64,000 bases of DNA from Cordilura impudica (lineage: Eukaryota; Arthropoda; Insecta; Diptera; Scathophagidae): NCBI GenBank assembly GCA_963682025.1, contig OY821519.1, positions 104,294,480 to 104,358,479 on the forward strand, read 5' to 3'. Position numbers and translations under genes: made by a program. Below, piece by piece: positions 1-11,050 of this stretch; position 1 is the first letter of the stretch, and every line of letters starts with the position of its first letter. The notes below the pieces were generated by a model, which saw only the letters and a list, made by a program, of their open reading frames with translations, searched no databases and was not told the origin of the DNA.

Positions 1-204
1 TAAACTCTGACGACATCTTAAATAGCTAAATAACTACAACCCATCCCCTTCTTCCGTAACTGAAATAGTCACAAAATTCAGTTCGAACGATAATGTAATG
101 TAAAAGTTAAATTTTTCCATAAAAATGTTAATCCAACTGCCTTAAAAAATGTATGATCAACTTCCAATATTATAATTTCTTGGAAAAAATATAAATCGAG
201 AACC

Positions 205-448
205 AACTCAATGCTCGAACTGCTTAATGTATGGCCATGGTGGTGAACATTGTCATCGAAGTGCTGCGTGTATGATATGTATAGAACAACAGTATGCAAA
301 TGTGTGTACATTTAATACAAATGAAAAAAGACAAGCTGTTTTAAACGCATCAATTGCAAAGAACATGGAAAAGAGAGAACTGATCGCTCTGCAAACGACA
401 TCAATTGTCCGTTACGTTCTCTCTATTTGGAAACTAGAACAAGAGTAA
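205..448 (+). pseudogene. LINE ORF1 (gag-like) zinc-knuckle fragment
   Basis: Translation from about 205 gives a CCHC knuckle read as CSNCLMYGHGGEHC (C-x2-C-x4-H-x4-C), followed by CMICIEQQYANVC, which looks like a second knuckle that has lost its histidine. Paired knuckles near the C-terminus are typical of ORF1 proteins of Jockey-group LINEs, where they bind the element's own RNA. There is no upstream ORF in frame, so only the knuckle region survives. About 300 bp further on, endonuclease sequence of the same orientation follows, consistent with one decayed element. Family-level call only; clade is not resolved. Confidence 0.6.
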
Positions 449-744
449 CTTCTAAAAGTCAGAATAACAGCAGAGAACAACAAAATAACTGATTTCAATT
501 AAAGGTAAGAGATTTCTCTAATTTAAGAAACAACACAAATTGTAGTAATGACATCAATAATAACACAATAAATAAAAGCAAAGCCACATATGCTAACCAG
601 CTTAAAACACACAACGATTTATTTAGCATCGATGAGCTTTTTGATATTTTCACTATAGCTATAGATGATTTACAAAGGTGCACTTCAAAAGTACGACAAA
701 TCAAAGTTGTAATGGCAAAGGTGAAATACGCCCATGGATTGTAC

Positions 745-1276
745 TAATTTAAACGAATTCAAAATGCTTCATTTAAATGCTAAATGGCATTTCAACCTTT
801 TATAAATTAAACAATTTAAGCTACTAATTGAATGAGAAAATATTAAAATAGCGTTTTTGAATGAAACATTTTTTTTTCTTTCAAAATATCATAGACCCTA
901 TTTTAAAAATTATTATTTATATAGAAATGACAGAACAGATGGAAGAGGATGAGCAGTTGCTCGGCTAATTCACAAATCTGTCGCACATAAAAACCTCTTT
1001 ATATCAAACACCTTATGAATGGAAAACATCTCAAGTGAAGTTATTATAAATGACAGACCTATTGTTGTATCTTCGTTATATTCACCAAGATATACCCATA
1101 ACTTCTGTGCTGATATCTTGAACCTAACACCTTCCACCAAAGAATATATAGTTTTTGGTGACCTAAATGCCAAACATTTTTCTTGGAATTTCCGTTCGAA
1201 TAATTCTGTAGGTATCGCACTCAACAACCTACAGCAAACAAGCAATTTTTTCATTCACTATACTGACATTGGATAA
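745..1276 (+). pseudogene. LINE ORF2 endonuclease (APE-type) fragment
   Basis: Several frames together spell an apurinic-type endonuclease domain: an early FLNET-like box near 850-870 (normally SET/NET), a YRNDR...GRG segment near 920-960, HKSVAHKNL near 970-1000, then an open stretch 1019-1276 with SSLYSPR and the catalytic GDLNAKHFSW motif. The enzyme nicks target DNA to prime reverse transcription. At least two frameshifts and several stops break it, and no reverse transcriptase follows. It probably belongs with the zinc-knuckle fragment just upstream. The GDLNAKH version of the motif is typical of Jockey-like elements. Confidence 0.65.
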
Positions 1277-1659
1277 AAAATGGAAAAAAAAAATTACATC
1301 GTATCACGCAATGTTGCATAAATGCAGCTAACAAAGGTCGGTATGTAACATAAAGGAAACTTGCTTTACAAAAAGTATATAATTCATTATTGAAATATGT
1401 TCTATTGCCTTTCATTTACACAAATTTTAATAAAAACATTTTCGTAAATTAATTCACAGAGTGCAAAACAGAATTTTACACATGTGCCACTCGAATGAAA
1501 TAAATATAAAAATTTTGACATATAGTAAGCTAATTGGTAAATAAACCGTTAGAATGGTTTGTTGCCAAACTGGAACTTAGAGCTTAGTCGGCATATTGCC
1601 GTACGTGATATTTTTAAACTAGTTAAAATAGGTATGTTGCAGAAATACAATACAGCGCC

Positions 1660-1835
1660 GTAAAGGGCTAGACCCATCTTTTGTTATACCGATCGAGTCA
1701 GAATCACTTTCTGATATAGCGATGTCCATCTTTCTGTACGTCTGTGCGTCGATGTGAACCTTGTAATCAAACTGCAGGTCCCAGATGTGAAGATATTTTT
1801 ATGAATTTAATACGTAAGCTTCTACCGGCCCACAG
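1660..1835 (+). repeat. mini-me-like repeat, decayed 5' part
   Basis: Contains the family signature seen in better copies at 29.9 and 57.4 kb: GACCCATCTTTTGTTATACC, then a GTCAGAATCACTTTCTGA box, then ATGTCC with a degraded GTCC-type tract, then TTGTAATCAAACTGCAGGTC. The terminal TATACCC end and everything after about 1835 are missing. The (GTCC) tract has mutated to CATCTTTCTGTACGTCTGTG, so this is an old copy. Confidence 0.7.
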
Positions 1836-2300
1836 AGGGGTATTTTAACGATTTGAGTGGCCAAAAGTATTTGAAGTAAATTTATGAAGCAGAATGTTAA
1901 AAAATTATTCGGTGAGGCATAAAAAAATAATTGGCCAACATTTGGGGGGTAGAGGGATCTTTTACAGCATTTGGAAGATAATACCTCAAATTTTTCAAGT
2001 TGAAAATGCTAGATATGAAATAAATGTGTACTAAATGTATTATGTGTAATAAATGTATTACGTGTATTTTGAAGAAGTGTTTGGCATATTTAAAAAAAAA
2101 ATGTATTGAAACTAAAACAAAAACATATTTATTATATATTTGGTAAAAACAATAAACAAAAACAATTAATTTTTTAAATAACTTAAAAATATTGTAGGCG
2201 TATTAGTAAATCACATATTTTGATTGATGGTCTGAAAAGATCTTTAAAAAAAATCAAAATTCAAAGGTAACAACTTAAATATAATTGTTATTCAGAGTAA
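1836..2300. other. AT-rich spacer, nothing assignable
   Basis: Very AT-rich sequence with poly-A runs and short ATTA-type repeats (for example TAATAAATGTATTACGTGTA near 2048). No open frame or recognisable repeat end was found. Confidence 0.5.
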
Positions 2301-2485
2301 GCTGAACTAAGAAAGTTAAATTGTGATACAGCTCTTAAAAAAATAATAAAATTAAAATAATTATCAGTTTTAAAATAGATAGGACTATTAAAAACTGTTG
2401 AAAATAATAATTTATATTAGTGAAAAGTGAAGTTTTATAAAATAAATAAATATTTGAAGTTAAAAAAAAAAATAACCAGTCAGTA

Positions 2486-3812
2486 ATGGCTGAATGCAAA
2501 AAATGCAAAACATTAATTCGTGGTGAAACCGGGATTAGATGTATGGGAGTGTGTGATAAAATTTATCATAGTTCAAATAAATATTCCGGTATCGATCAGT
2601 ATTCGTTAAAAATACTTGAAGGGAATAATTTTATACGTTTTGTTTGTGAGGACTGTATGCAGTACATACATAATGTTGATATGGTTGTAAAAGAAATACT
2701 TGAAAATATGCACAAAAATAAACAAAATTTAGTGGACTATAAACATGAATTTGGTTCGTTATTGAAAAAAAAATGAAGACGAAATTAAAAAATTGTTGGA
2801 AGCTATTGAAACGCGTTACGAAATAAGGATGAAGAAAATTGAGAAAGTTCAGAAATCATTTGAGAAAAATGTTGAGGAAATTAAAAATTTATATAGCTAC
2901 ATAAATGAATTTAAGGACAACAACAAAATAATGTGCAAATCAATTGAGGAAAAAAATGTTGTAATGTGCAATGAAATAAAAAAAGTGATCAAAGACACAA
3001 GTGAAAAACAAACAAAAATGTCATACTTAGAGGCGGTTAAAAACAATGCTGTGTTGCCAGATTTAAATAAACAATTACCAATAATAGTTAAGCCCGAAGA
3101 AAAATAAGGAGTTGATAAAGCAAAAGAAGAGTTATATAATAAGGTCGACACGGTGAACTTAAAAATAATAAGAGTAGAGAATCGAAGAAATGGAACAGTT
3201 GTAATACAAAGTGAAAATGACGAGGAACGAGAAAAAATTAAAAGCGCAATACAAAATGAATTAAATGACGGATATGAAATTAAGGTGCCCAGTCCAACTA
3301 AATTAAAAGTGAAAATAATAGACATGACTTTTGAATATAAAGAATCTGAAATAATTGAAAAATTAAAGAAACAAAACAGAATTATTAATAATAGTAAATT
3401 AGAAATTATAGAAAGATACCAATATAAAAGAAACAATAAAACACTATATGGCATAAAATTAATTACGGATAATGAAACATACAATAAATTGATCAAAGAG
3501 AAAAAGGTAAATATAGGATGGGAAAGATGTAGGGTTTTTGATGGAATGGAAATAATACAATGTCTTAAATGTAAAGGATATAATCATCTTGCAAGAGAAT
3601 GCAGAAACCAAGAGGTATGTTTAAAATGCCATGGCAATCATAAGACTAAAGAGTGTGATAAAGAGCAGAACATAAAATGTATTAATTGTGTGCGAATGAA
3701 CATTAAACTAAACATGGAATTAGACGAAAATCACCTAACCAATAACAAAGAGTGTCAAGTTTATCAAAATAAACTTAATATGAAAAAGAAGAGAATTGGT
3801 TTAGTAATGTAA
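2486..3812 (+). pseudogene. LINE ORF1: degenerate PHD-like finger, coiled coil, zinc knuckles
   Basis: Nucleic-acid-binding ORF1 protein that would coat the element's RNA. Residues 4-57 carry C4, C7, C19, C23, H28, C54 and C57 of a PHD-like zinc finger; the cysteine expected two residues after the histidine is not there (IYHSSNKYSG), so one ligand is lost. Reading shifts frame in a nine-A run at about 2765-2773. The second frame (from 2793) is rich in K/E with heptad-like spacing (coiled coil), hits one TAA at 3105-3107, then stays open to 3812. The C-terminal part holds CLKCKGYNHLAREC, CLKCHGNHKTKEC and a third CINC knuckle. Start chosen at the ATG at 2486 because it immediately precedes the finger. 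Confidence 0.75.
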
Positions 3813-6535
3813 CAATTAAAGAATATCCGTGGACTATACACAAACGTACAAGGCTTAATTAATAATTTTTATCAGGTGGAAGTAATTGCTGCAGCGGAAA
3901 ACCTCGAATTTATTATTTTATCGGAGACACATTTAACCAAGGATATTGAAGACGGTGAAATAATGATACCAGACTTTGACAACATAGCATCATTGTCTAC
4001 CTCTTCACGGACTGGAGGTGTAATTATATACTTTAAAAGATCATGGAGAATGACAAAGATATTCGAGAAAGTTGAAAATTTCAAGTATTGGATATTAGTT
4101 TGCTTAGCAGACTATGATACCACACGTATGTTAATTGCAGCAGTATATAGATCACCGAGCAGTACGGAGGCCGAATTTTTCGAAGTTTTTGATGAAATAT
4201 TAGATGAAATCTGTGATAACAACTATGCTATAATAATATGTGGAGTCTTTAATATAGATTGGTCGCAAAATGTTTTTTATAAGAATAGAATTGAAAGCAG
4301 TTTAAACGATAATGGATTGAAACAAATCGTAAACAATTATACACGGGTAACAAAACATTCCAATACTATAATTGATTATGTTATAACAAATAGCCATAAT
4401 GTGACGGTAGAAAATGTTGCAATAATAATATAGCAGATCACGAATCTTTGTACATAAATATTGAAAATAAATACATTAGTCAAAAGGAAACAAATATTAA
4501 GACGCAAGATATATTTAAATATAATAAAAATTTATTCAACAGACAATTATATGCAATATTAAAGTATAACATAGATAATGGTGTAAATGAAAACGCAGTA
4601 GTGCTGGATAAATCTATTGAAGAAACGATTAAAAGATATACTAATAAGAGGACAATACAAATACAACTGGTGCAAATAAGTGGTTTAATAATGAGCTTCG
4701 TGTATTAAAAAGAGAAAAAATTATAAAACAGCAAATCGCAAGGTATGAGAACACTGACGAAGTGTGGTCAAATTATAGATAGATAAGAAATGTATATAAA
4801 GTAAAAATTAAAAATGAGAAAAACAAATACATAAATAATAAAATAAATAACACAAAAGATCAAAAACAAATTTGGAAAGAAGTAAAAAACCTAGTATTTA
4901 AAAAGAAACAACCTGTGATAAAAAATGTGATATTTAACCATATAGAATATAATGATAACAATCAAATAGCTAGGCATTTTAACAATTATTTTGTCAGTAG
5001 CATTAGATCAATAAGAGAATCGATTGAGAAAGTGCAATACGTTAACAACATAAAACCAATAACACACAAATTCAAATTTCGCGCAATAACGAATTTAGAA
5101 CTTAGGGCCATAATAATGACACTAAATAATAAACCAGATCATAACAAAATATCGAGAAAAATTATAATTGATAATTGGAACATAACGGGGAATATTCTGT
5201 TAATCATAATAAATAATTCTTTAAAATATGGAGAGTTTCCGGAAAATTGGAAGGAAACAATGATAACACCAATTGAGAAGATAGCAAACACAAATAAATG
5301 TGAAGAATATCGTCCGATAAATACATTAAAAACGTGTGAAAAATTTTAGAAAAAGTGGTAAAAACACAATTAGAAAATTATATTGAGAAATACTCGTTGT
5401 TATCAAAATATCAATCTGGGTTCAAAAGAAAATTTTCGTGTGAAACCGCAGTTAATTATGTGATAAATCGGTGGAAGAAAATAGAAAAACATAATAAAAT
5501 AATGGCAATTTTTTTGGACTTTAAAAGAGCATTTGAGACCACAGACAAGGAAATAATGTTAAACAAACTTTATATGTACGGAGTACAGAACACTGAGTTA
5601 AATGGTTTAAATCCTATATAACGAATAGGAAACGAATTACAAAGGTTAATGGTATAAAATCCATTTCAATTGAAATTGAGTTCGGTGTTCCGCAGGGATC
5701 AATACTGGGTGCACTATTATTTAGTATATATATAAATGATATGCCTAACATATTAAAAAATGTGAAATTATTTTATATGCGGATGATACTCTCATATACA
5801 CGGAAGGAGATAACGAGAACCAATGCCAAAACAATATGACGCAGGATATAAAGAATATTAATATATTGTTAAAAATGAATAAACTGAAACTAAATGAACA
5901 AAAAAAAAAAAATAGAAATAAATATGACTAGCAATGCAAACTTTATAATAAATGGTGAAATAATAGAAAAAGTGAGACAAATAAGATACCTTGGTTTCAT
6001 TATTGATAAAGAACTAAAATTCAACGATCACATAGAGTATATTTGTAAGAAAATCGGTAAAAAAAAATTGGTTGTTTCAAAAGAATTAGGAATAAAATAT
6101 CACCAATGATAGCAATAAATATATATAATACCATGATAAAACCACACTTGGAATATGGTTCGACAATTATATATATTAATGTTGTAGAGCAGCACAACTG
6201 GACAGACTACAAAAATTGCCAAATAAGGCAATACGAACAATTCTAAGATGCAACAGGTATACACCAATAGCTATAATGTTAGATGCACTCAAGTGGATGA
6301 GTATAAAGCAAAGATTGGAATTAAATACTTTAGTGTTTATACAAAAAATAGAAATGGTAATGCGCCAGAATATTTAAGCGAGCAATTAAATTATGTTGGA
6401 GATGTACAGCCGTATAGACTAAGAAATGCCGAAAATTTTAGAATACAGCGAGTCGCCACAACGGCAATGCAGCGATCACTTTTCTACAAAGGACTTAAAT
6501 TATATAACTTAATTCCAAATAATATAAAAAAATGA
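3813..6535 (+). pseudogene. LINE ORF2: endonuclease plus reverse transcriptase, frameshifted
   Basis: Follows ORF1 in the same frame, separated only by the TAA of an ATGTAA hexamer at 3807-3812. The endonuclease (about 3820-4470) shows SETHL, YRSPSS and GVFNIDWSQ; the last is normally GDFN, so the catalytic aspartate is replaced by valine. A slip near 4430 moves SDHE into another frame. The reverse transcriptase covers about 4915-5900: [46 protein letters not shown] and, in a shifted frame near 5775, YADDT. The thumb region RYLGFIIDKELKFNDH lies in 5894-6109 and the C-terminal NLIPNNIKK ends at 6535. At least five frameshifts make it inactive. Confidence 0.8.
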
Positions 6536-6690
6536 GAGAAATTAATGTGTCTTTAGAAGAGAATGTGTAAAATTTATAACAAATAATGTGTTTTTATAGA
6601 GCTAAAATTGAAATTAAACTATTTATTAAATATGTAAACATTGTGAACATTAAAAGTATTAAAAATACTGATAAATAAAATTAATAAATA

Positions 6691-6960
6691 ATTCCAAAAA
6701 CATAGTTCATACAGCTTATGCTGCAACAGAGCTTATCCCGTGGTTCGTACCAGGGATGAGTAACCTCTAGCATATGCGGACCTATGCAGGGTGGATTTAT
6801 TTCTATTATTATTATAAACTTAATTATTCGGACATATGGCCATCACTTGAGCATGAAGTATTTTCGTTCATTGTATCCGCGATATTTTCGTGGCTGTCGC
6901 TGTGCTCTGCCGAAACACGCATCTAAACATTCCTTTGTCAAAGGTGTTGGTAATTTTTAA
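6691..6960. other. Spacer downstream of LINE
   Basis: Less AT-rich than the neighbours, with no ORF of note on the plus strand. It may include the 3' UTR of the 2.3-6.7 kb LINE, since no clear tail marks the end of that element. No repeat was recognised. Confidence 0.3.
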
Positions 6961-7059
6961 AGCCGACGTTGGAGGGTAACAATCTTTCTTAGCCTCTTGG
7001 AGATAGCTGTAGCAAGGGTAGTACTTACCTTGGCTCATCCTAACTACCTCGTACTGTTT

Positions 7060-7335
7060 TCATGTAAGATTGCCTTCAACGAACATAGAAAGGGCTTTTA
7101 ATACTGGCAACCGTCCCGTGCATTTCGAGTTAGAGTGACTCTGTTGGTAAGCCACTTTATATTTTTGTGCGCGATTTGGCGACGAAGTTGTGTTTTTCAG
7201 TATTTCAGCAGCATTTCTCTTTCCGTCTGTTTCCAACTTGATTTGCGTGGCTGCAACCAACACACGTGTGTCGTTGGATCTGGGCGCCCAGCACAACGAA
7301 AAACATACCGCGATCCATGAATTATTATTTTTCAT
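7060..7335 (-). other. Unrecognised open frame, possible broken gene or transposase relic
   Basis: The minus strand is open from about 7420 down to a TGA at 7060; in frame it continues upstream of the ATG at 7335 through a basic stretch. The protein is basic and balanced (AEILKNTTSSPNRAQKYK) and the region is less AT-rich than its surroundings, unlike a random frame. Some 30 bp beyond the stop, on the same strand, AAG|GTAAGT at about 7028 is a consensus splice donor, but the frame is already closed there. I do not recognise the protein. It could be the relic of a DNA transposon or of a host pseudogene; no function is proposed. Confidence 0.2.
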
Positions 7336-7344
7336 AAAATCTTT

Positions 7345-7918
7345 GGGTTTTCTTTGGGCTTTAAGCCATTTTGCTCTAAAATCGCCTTTTAATTTCCCAA
7401 AACTACTGATTACTAAGCTCGCTTTTCTTTAAAAAAATTACCCATTTGCAGCTCACGATTTTTGGTATCGTCAATGTTAGCGTTTATTTCAGACAGATGG
7501 CTTTTATCGGTAATTTTCAGAACGCCTAGACGAACTATGTACTTGATTTTCGAAGGACCTAAATTTGGAATAAATTTTTTTTCAATATACAAAACAATAT
7601 ACAGTAAAGCAGCAGAAATTACTATATATTTTTCCGCAGTATAAGGCTATAAAACACAAAACCGCAAAAACCCGTAAATTTTTTTTTTCCATCTCACCAA
7701 TACAATGTTTAAGATTACATTTAACCACAGATTGAAATGGTGGTGAGTGGTGGCGCATAACTTTTTGACCAGAGTTCGCTTTTGGTACCCATTGAAACTT
7801 ACAAAAATACAATATTTTTCAAAGCTGCTTTACTAGTAGAAATTTAAATTATTATTTTATTTAGCTAATTGGATTAAATAATATTTACCTGCTTTACAAT
7901 TTTCCATTTTACGTATAT
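7345..7918. other. Spacer, nothing assignable
   Basis: Short frames on both strands (for example around 7462-7644 and 7582-7812) have no recognisable domain and no supporting signals. The stretch carries several homopolymer runs. Confidence 0.4.
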
Positions 7919-10508
7919 GTTTATTTATTTATTTATTTATTTATTCAGTCTATGGAATCATCCTTACAGACTACTTAAAGTATATGTACATTTATATTAT
8001 AATTTATATATATAATTAAACATTTAACAAAATTGATATATAACATTTATTTAATTCAGTTGATTTAATGCATTTAAGTGTAATATAATATCTCTTCTCA
8101 CAATAACCAAACTTTTATTAAAATCAATAAACTGATACAGCATATTAAACTCATCACAAATTCTACGTAGTGGATTAAAATTAGCATAGTTTGTACAATA
8201 ATATTTGATAGTTAGAAAGTTATAATTTCTTGATGATCGAAAAGGAATATTTATATTTATTTTGTTGATAAGAAATTCAGATTTAAGACTACCATTTAAC
8301 AGTTTTAACAGGAAAGTAACATTTAGCATATGTCTGCAACTTTTCAATGTAGGAAGCTTAATTAGAGCCAGACGATTTTCATAAGATGGCAACCTCATAT
8401 TAGGATCCCAGCCCAAACCACGAAGACAAAATAACAAAAATTGTTTTTGAACTGATTCAATTTTATTCGAATGTATATGATATTGCGGATCCCAGACTAC
8501 AGACCCATATTCGAGTATTGGTCTTACCAAGGTAGTAAACAATTGTTTTGTCGTATACGGATCCGAAAACTCTTTAGCCCACCGTTTAATGAATCCAAGT
8601 ACACCAGTAGCTTTATTTATTGTTAGCGAAATATGACTTCTAAAGTCTAATTTTTTATCCAGAAGTACGCCAAGGTCGTTGAATGAATCAACTAAATCAA
8701 GCACAGCATTATTCATGATATACCGACCATTTATTGGAATTGATCTTGTAAAAATCATATATTTGCATTTTTTGACATTTAGGTCCATTAGATTCATATT
8801 ACACCAAGTAGTTAAATGATCAATATCATTCTGTAAAAGTGATTGTTGATCAAGATTGTTGAGGGTAAAAATTAACTTTACATCGTCTGCATACATTAAT
8901 GTAGTTGAGTGTTTAATTACAGAAGGAAGATCATTTATAAATAGCGTAAATAAAAGAGGTCCCAAGTGACTACCTTGAGGTACACCAGATAATACTTTTA
9001 TGTTGTTGGAATACGAGTTACGAAACTTAATACATTGTGTTCTGTCTTTTAAATATGATCCGATCCATTTTATTAGCATTATACCAAAGCCCATACGGTC
9101 AAGCTTAAACAACAATAGATCATGATTTACTTTATCGAATGCCTTGCTAAAATCATTATAAATAACATCTGTTTGTTTCATATTAATAAAACCATCATTT
9201 ACTAAAGTTGTAAGCTCCAAAAGATTTGTTATTGTAGAGCGTGATTTGCAGAATCCATGTTGCGTTGGAGATATGACAGAGGACACATGATGTGACAACG
9301 TGTCATATATAAGTTTTTCAAATAGTTTTGGAATAGCACTTAATTTAGCAATACCTCTATAATTCGAAATACCAGCTTTAGATCCAGACTTAAAGAAGGG
9401 AATAATAAATGATTGTTTCCAAATGGGAGGAAAGTAACCCAATTTAAGGGATATGTTAAACATATAAGTCAAAGGAATATACAATAAATGTGCGCAGCGC
9501 TTCAAAATGCAACTAGGAACACCGTCAGGACCAGCAGCATACGACAATTTTAATTTTGTCAGGGCATTCAGAACTGTATGTTGATTGATGGATGGTATAT
9601 TAATAATTGAAGATTCCGATATTGTGTATGGATACAGATTATTAAATACTGTCGAAGAATAAGTTGATGCAAAAAAGTCTGCAAACATATTACTTATAGA
9701 GTTATCATCTGAAGATTCTAAATCACCGTACTTCATAACCGAAGGAAAGTCCGCAGTACGTCTTTTAGAATTAATAAATTTATAAAATGATTTTGGATTA
9801 TTTTTTAGATTATTCCTTACTTTAATTAAATAGTTATTATAGGCCAATTGATTAGCAATAATAAATTCCGATCTTGATAACGAGTATTTCATATAGTCTA
9901 TCAATGTTCCATATTTTCTATAATTTTTGTACATTTTGTTTTTCTTATTTTTAAGTTGAGATAGATGTTTTGTATTCCAAGGAGGACCATTCGATTTAGG
10001 AGGTAACATTTTAGGTACAGATGCCGAGAAACATTCAAAGAGGTGATGATAAAATGTATGCAAACACAAGTTCAAGTTATCATTGCAACGAGATAACACA
10101 TTTATCCAGTCAATTTGGAATAGATGGAGTTGTAAATCTTGGTAATTAGTTTTATTAAAGCAAAAGATTTTATCGCTGTGAGTTAACTTTTTTTTATGAA
10201 GAGGATAGGAACAAAAGCAAGATATCTCAAGTGTTGGATGGTATATATCTTCCGGATTAGAAATAGGGCTATGCCGCAATATTGAAAAGTCATTCGGTTC
10301 ATTAACGAAAATAAGGTCCAACAGTCTACCAAATGCATTTGTGACGGAGTTGACTTGGAAAAGACAATTTTCCAATAAACCATGAATAAATGCAGCTGAA
10401 GAATCGGAATAATGAGATGGAACTAAATAATTGGTATCAGGATCAGCTTTCCAGGATGTAGACGGCATGTTAAAATCTCCAATTAACATTAATAAATCAG
10501 ACAACTGA
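7919..10508 (-). mobile_element. Young 5'-truncated LINE with (TAAA)n tail
   Basis: On the minus strand the element ends in ACTGAATAAATAAATAAA-type repeats (about 7920-7947 on plus), the tetranucleotide tail left by target-primed reverse transcription. It begins abruptly inside the endonuclease domain at about 10505, the usual 5' truncation. The body is one uninterrupted ORF, so insertion was recent. A decayed copy of the same family lies at 55.85-56.9 kb. I compared both flanks and could not see a clear target-site duplication. Confidence 0.85.
8051..10504 (-). CDS. LINE ORF2: C-terminal endonuclease half plus complete reverse transcriptase, intact 817 codons
   Basis: The only long intact gene in the window. 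The frame opens with TTG, not ATG, because the element's front is missing. Residues 7-18 hold the endonuclease LIGDFNMPSTSW box, and H89 in DIYHPTLEI sits where the SDH histidine is expected. Reverse transcriptase motifs in order: AAGPDGVPSCIL (323-334), IIPFFKSGS (367-375), NYRGIAKLS (381-389), SPTQHGFCKSRST (412-424), YNDFSKAFDKVNHD (449-462), SGVPQGSHLGPLLF (506-519), YADD (538-541) and LGVLLDKKLDFRSH (611-624). Thumb and C-terminal regions follow with no RNase H. The polymerase aspartates D451, D540 and D541 are present. It copies the LINE RNA onto nicked DNA. Likely CR1/Jockey group; exact clade open. Confidence 0.88.
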   Translation of the reverse strand: MSDLLMLIGDFNMPSTSWKADPDTNYLVPSHYSDSSAAFIHGLLENCLFQVNSVTNAFGRLLDLIFVNEPNDFSILRHSPISNPEDIYHPTLEISCFCSYPLHKKKLTHSDKIFCFNKTNYQDLQLHLFQIDWINVLSRCNDNLNLCLHTFYHHLFECFSASVPKMLPPKSNGPPWNTKHLSQLKNKKNKMYKNYRKYGTLIDYMKYSLSRSEFIIANQLAYNNYLIKVRNNLKNNPKSFYKFINSKRRTADFPSVMKYGDLESSDDNSISNMFADFFASTYSSTVFNNLYPYTISESSIINIPSINQHTVLNALTKLKLSYAAGPDGVPSCILKRCAHLLYIPLTYMFNISLKLGYFPPIWKQSFIIPFFKSGSKAGISNYRGIAKLSAIPKLFEKLIYDTLSHHVSSVISPTQHGFCKSRSTITNLLELTTLVNDGFINMKQTDVIYNDFSKAFDKVNHDLLLFKLDRMGFGIMLIKWIGSYLKDRTQCIKFRNSYSNNIKVLSGVPQGSHLGPLLFTLFINDLPSVIKHSTTLMYADDVKLIFTLNNLDQQSLLQNDIDHLTTWCNMNLMDLNVKKCKYMIFTRSIPINGRYIMNNAVLDLVDSFNDLGVLLDKKLDFRSHISLTINKATGVLGFIKRWAKEFSDPYTTKQLFTTLVRPILEYGSVVWDPQYHIHSNKIESVQKQFLLFCLRGLGWDPNMRLPSYENRLALIKLPTLKSCRHMLNVTFLLKLLNGSLKSEFLINKININIPFRSSRNYNFLTIKYYCTNYANFNPLRRICDEFNMLYQFIDFNKSLVIVRRDIILHLNALNQLN

Positions 10509-10567
10509 ATACAGCCTTCGCACAGCCTGCTTAAGCTTTCACTTTACTTGAACGCAACAAAATAGTA

Positions 10568-10577
10568 AATGCACAAT
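10568..10577. repeat. Target-site duplication, left (AATGCACAAT)
   Basis: The 10 bases AATGCACAAT directly precede the terminal AGGGGTGACATAGTG and are repeated exactly at 14311-14320 after the opposite terminus. This is direct evidence for a transposition event. Confidence 0.9.
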
Positions 10578-11050
10578 AGGGGTGACATAGTGAGCGATTT
10601 TTCGATTTCGATACACTAGAACCCCTTATTTTTTGAGGTTCAGAAAAAAAATGCATGAGCCAAAAAATGGGGGACGTAGGGTGGGGGTAAATGGACCCGC
10701 ATCGGGGTCAAAGTTGGGGGTGAAGCGGAAAAAATCCACAAAAAGCCACACAACTGCCCCGGAGTTGCCCCTAGAGGGGTCAAATATAAGACCGACCCCC
10801 ATTAATTTTACTCGACCAATATTTTATTCGAAAATACCTACGCGCTATCTCCACTCCCTAAGGGGGTCCCATACAAAATTTAAAGTTTTAATAAATCGTT
10901 AAAAATTGGCCCACACACCTACCAGATTGCTCTTATGGGGGCCAAATGTATGAACAACTCCCATTAATTTTTTACCCCCAACATTTCTTTCCAACATACT
11001 TAGCCCCTATCTCCACTCCCTAAGGGGCCTACCATACAAAAACTACTTTT
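10578..11050. repeat. Left long inverted arm of the DNA transposon
   Basis: Runs from the AGGGGTGACATAGTG tip to about 11050. It contains TGACCC/GGGGTCA and CTCTAGGGG/CCCCTAGAGG boxes and two copies of the TATCTCCACTCCCTAAGGGG block, near 10846-10866 and 11009-11028, so it is a tandem of two diverged units. The same blocks appear inverted at 13.75-14.31 kb. Confidence 0.85.

Larger units (their letters stand above)
2300..6690 (+). mobile_element. Nearly full-length LINE (non-LTR retrotransposon), decayed
   Basis: Has the order 5' leader, ORF1 with PHD-like finger, coiled coil and zinc knuckles, ORF2 with endonuclease and reverse transcriptase, then an AT-rich 3' end. Total about 4.4 kb, the size of a complete CR1/Jockey-group element. 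Both ORFs are read in two or more frames, with frameshifts mostly in A runs. Codon use is extremely A-rich. The 5' limit is a guess from where unique AT-rich sequence changes at about 2300; the 3' limit is taken at the AATAAATAATTCC stretch. No target duplication was identified. The PHD-plus-knuckle ORF1 suggests a CR1-like clade, but I cannot prove it. Confidence 0.75.

Noticed and set aside
2897..3496. 199-codon minus-strand frame, hydrophobic, membrane-like
   Set aside because: Antisense shadow of the K/E/N-rich ORF1 on the plus strand; A-rich coding gives F/L/I-rich complements.
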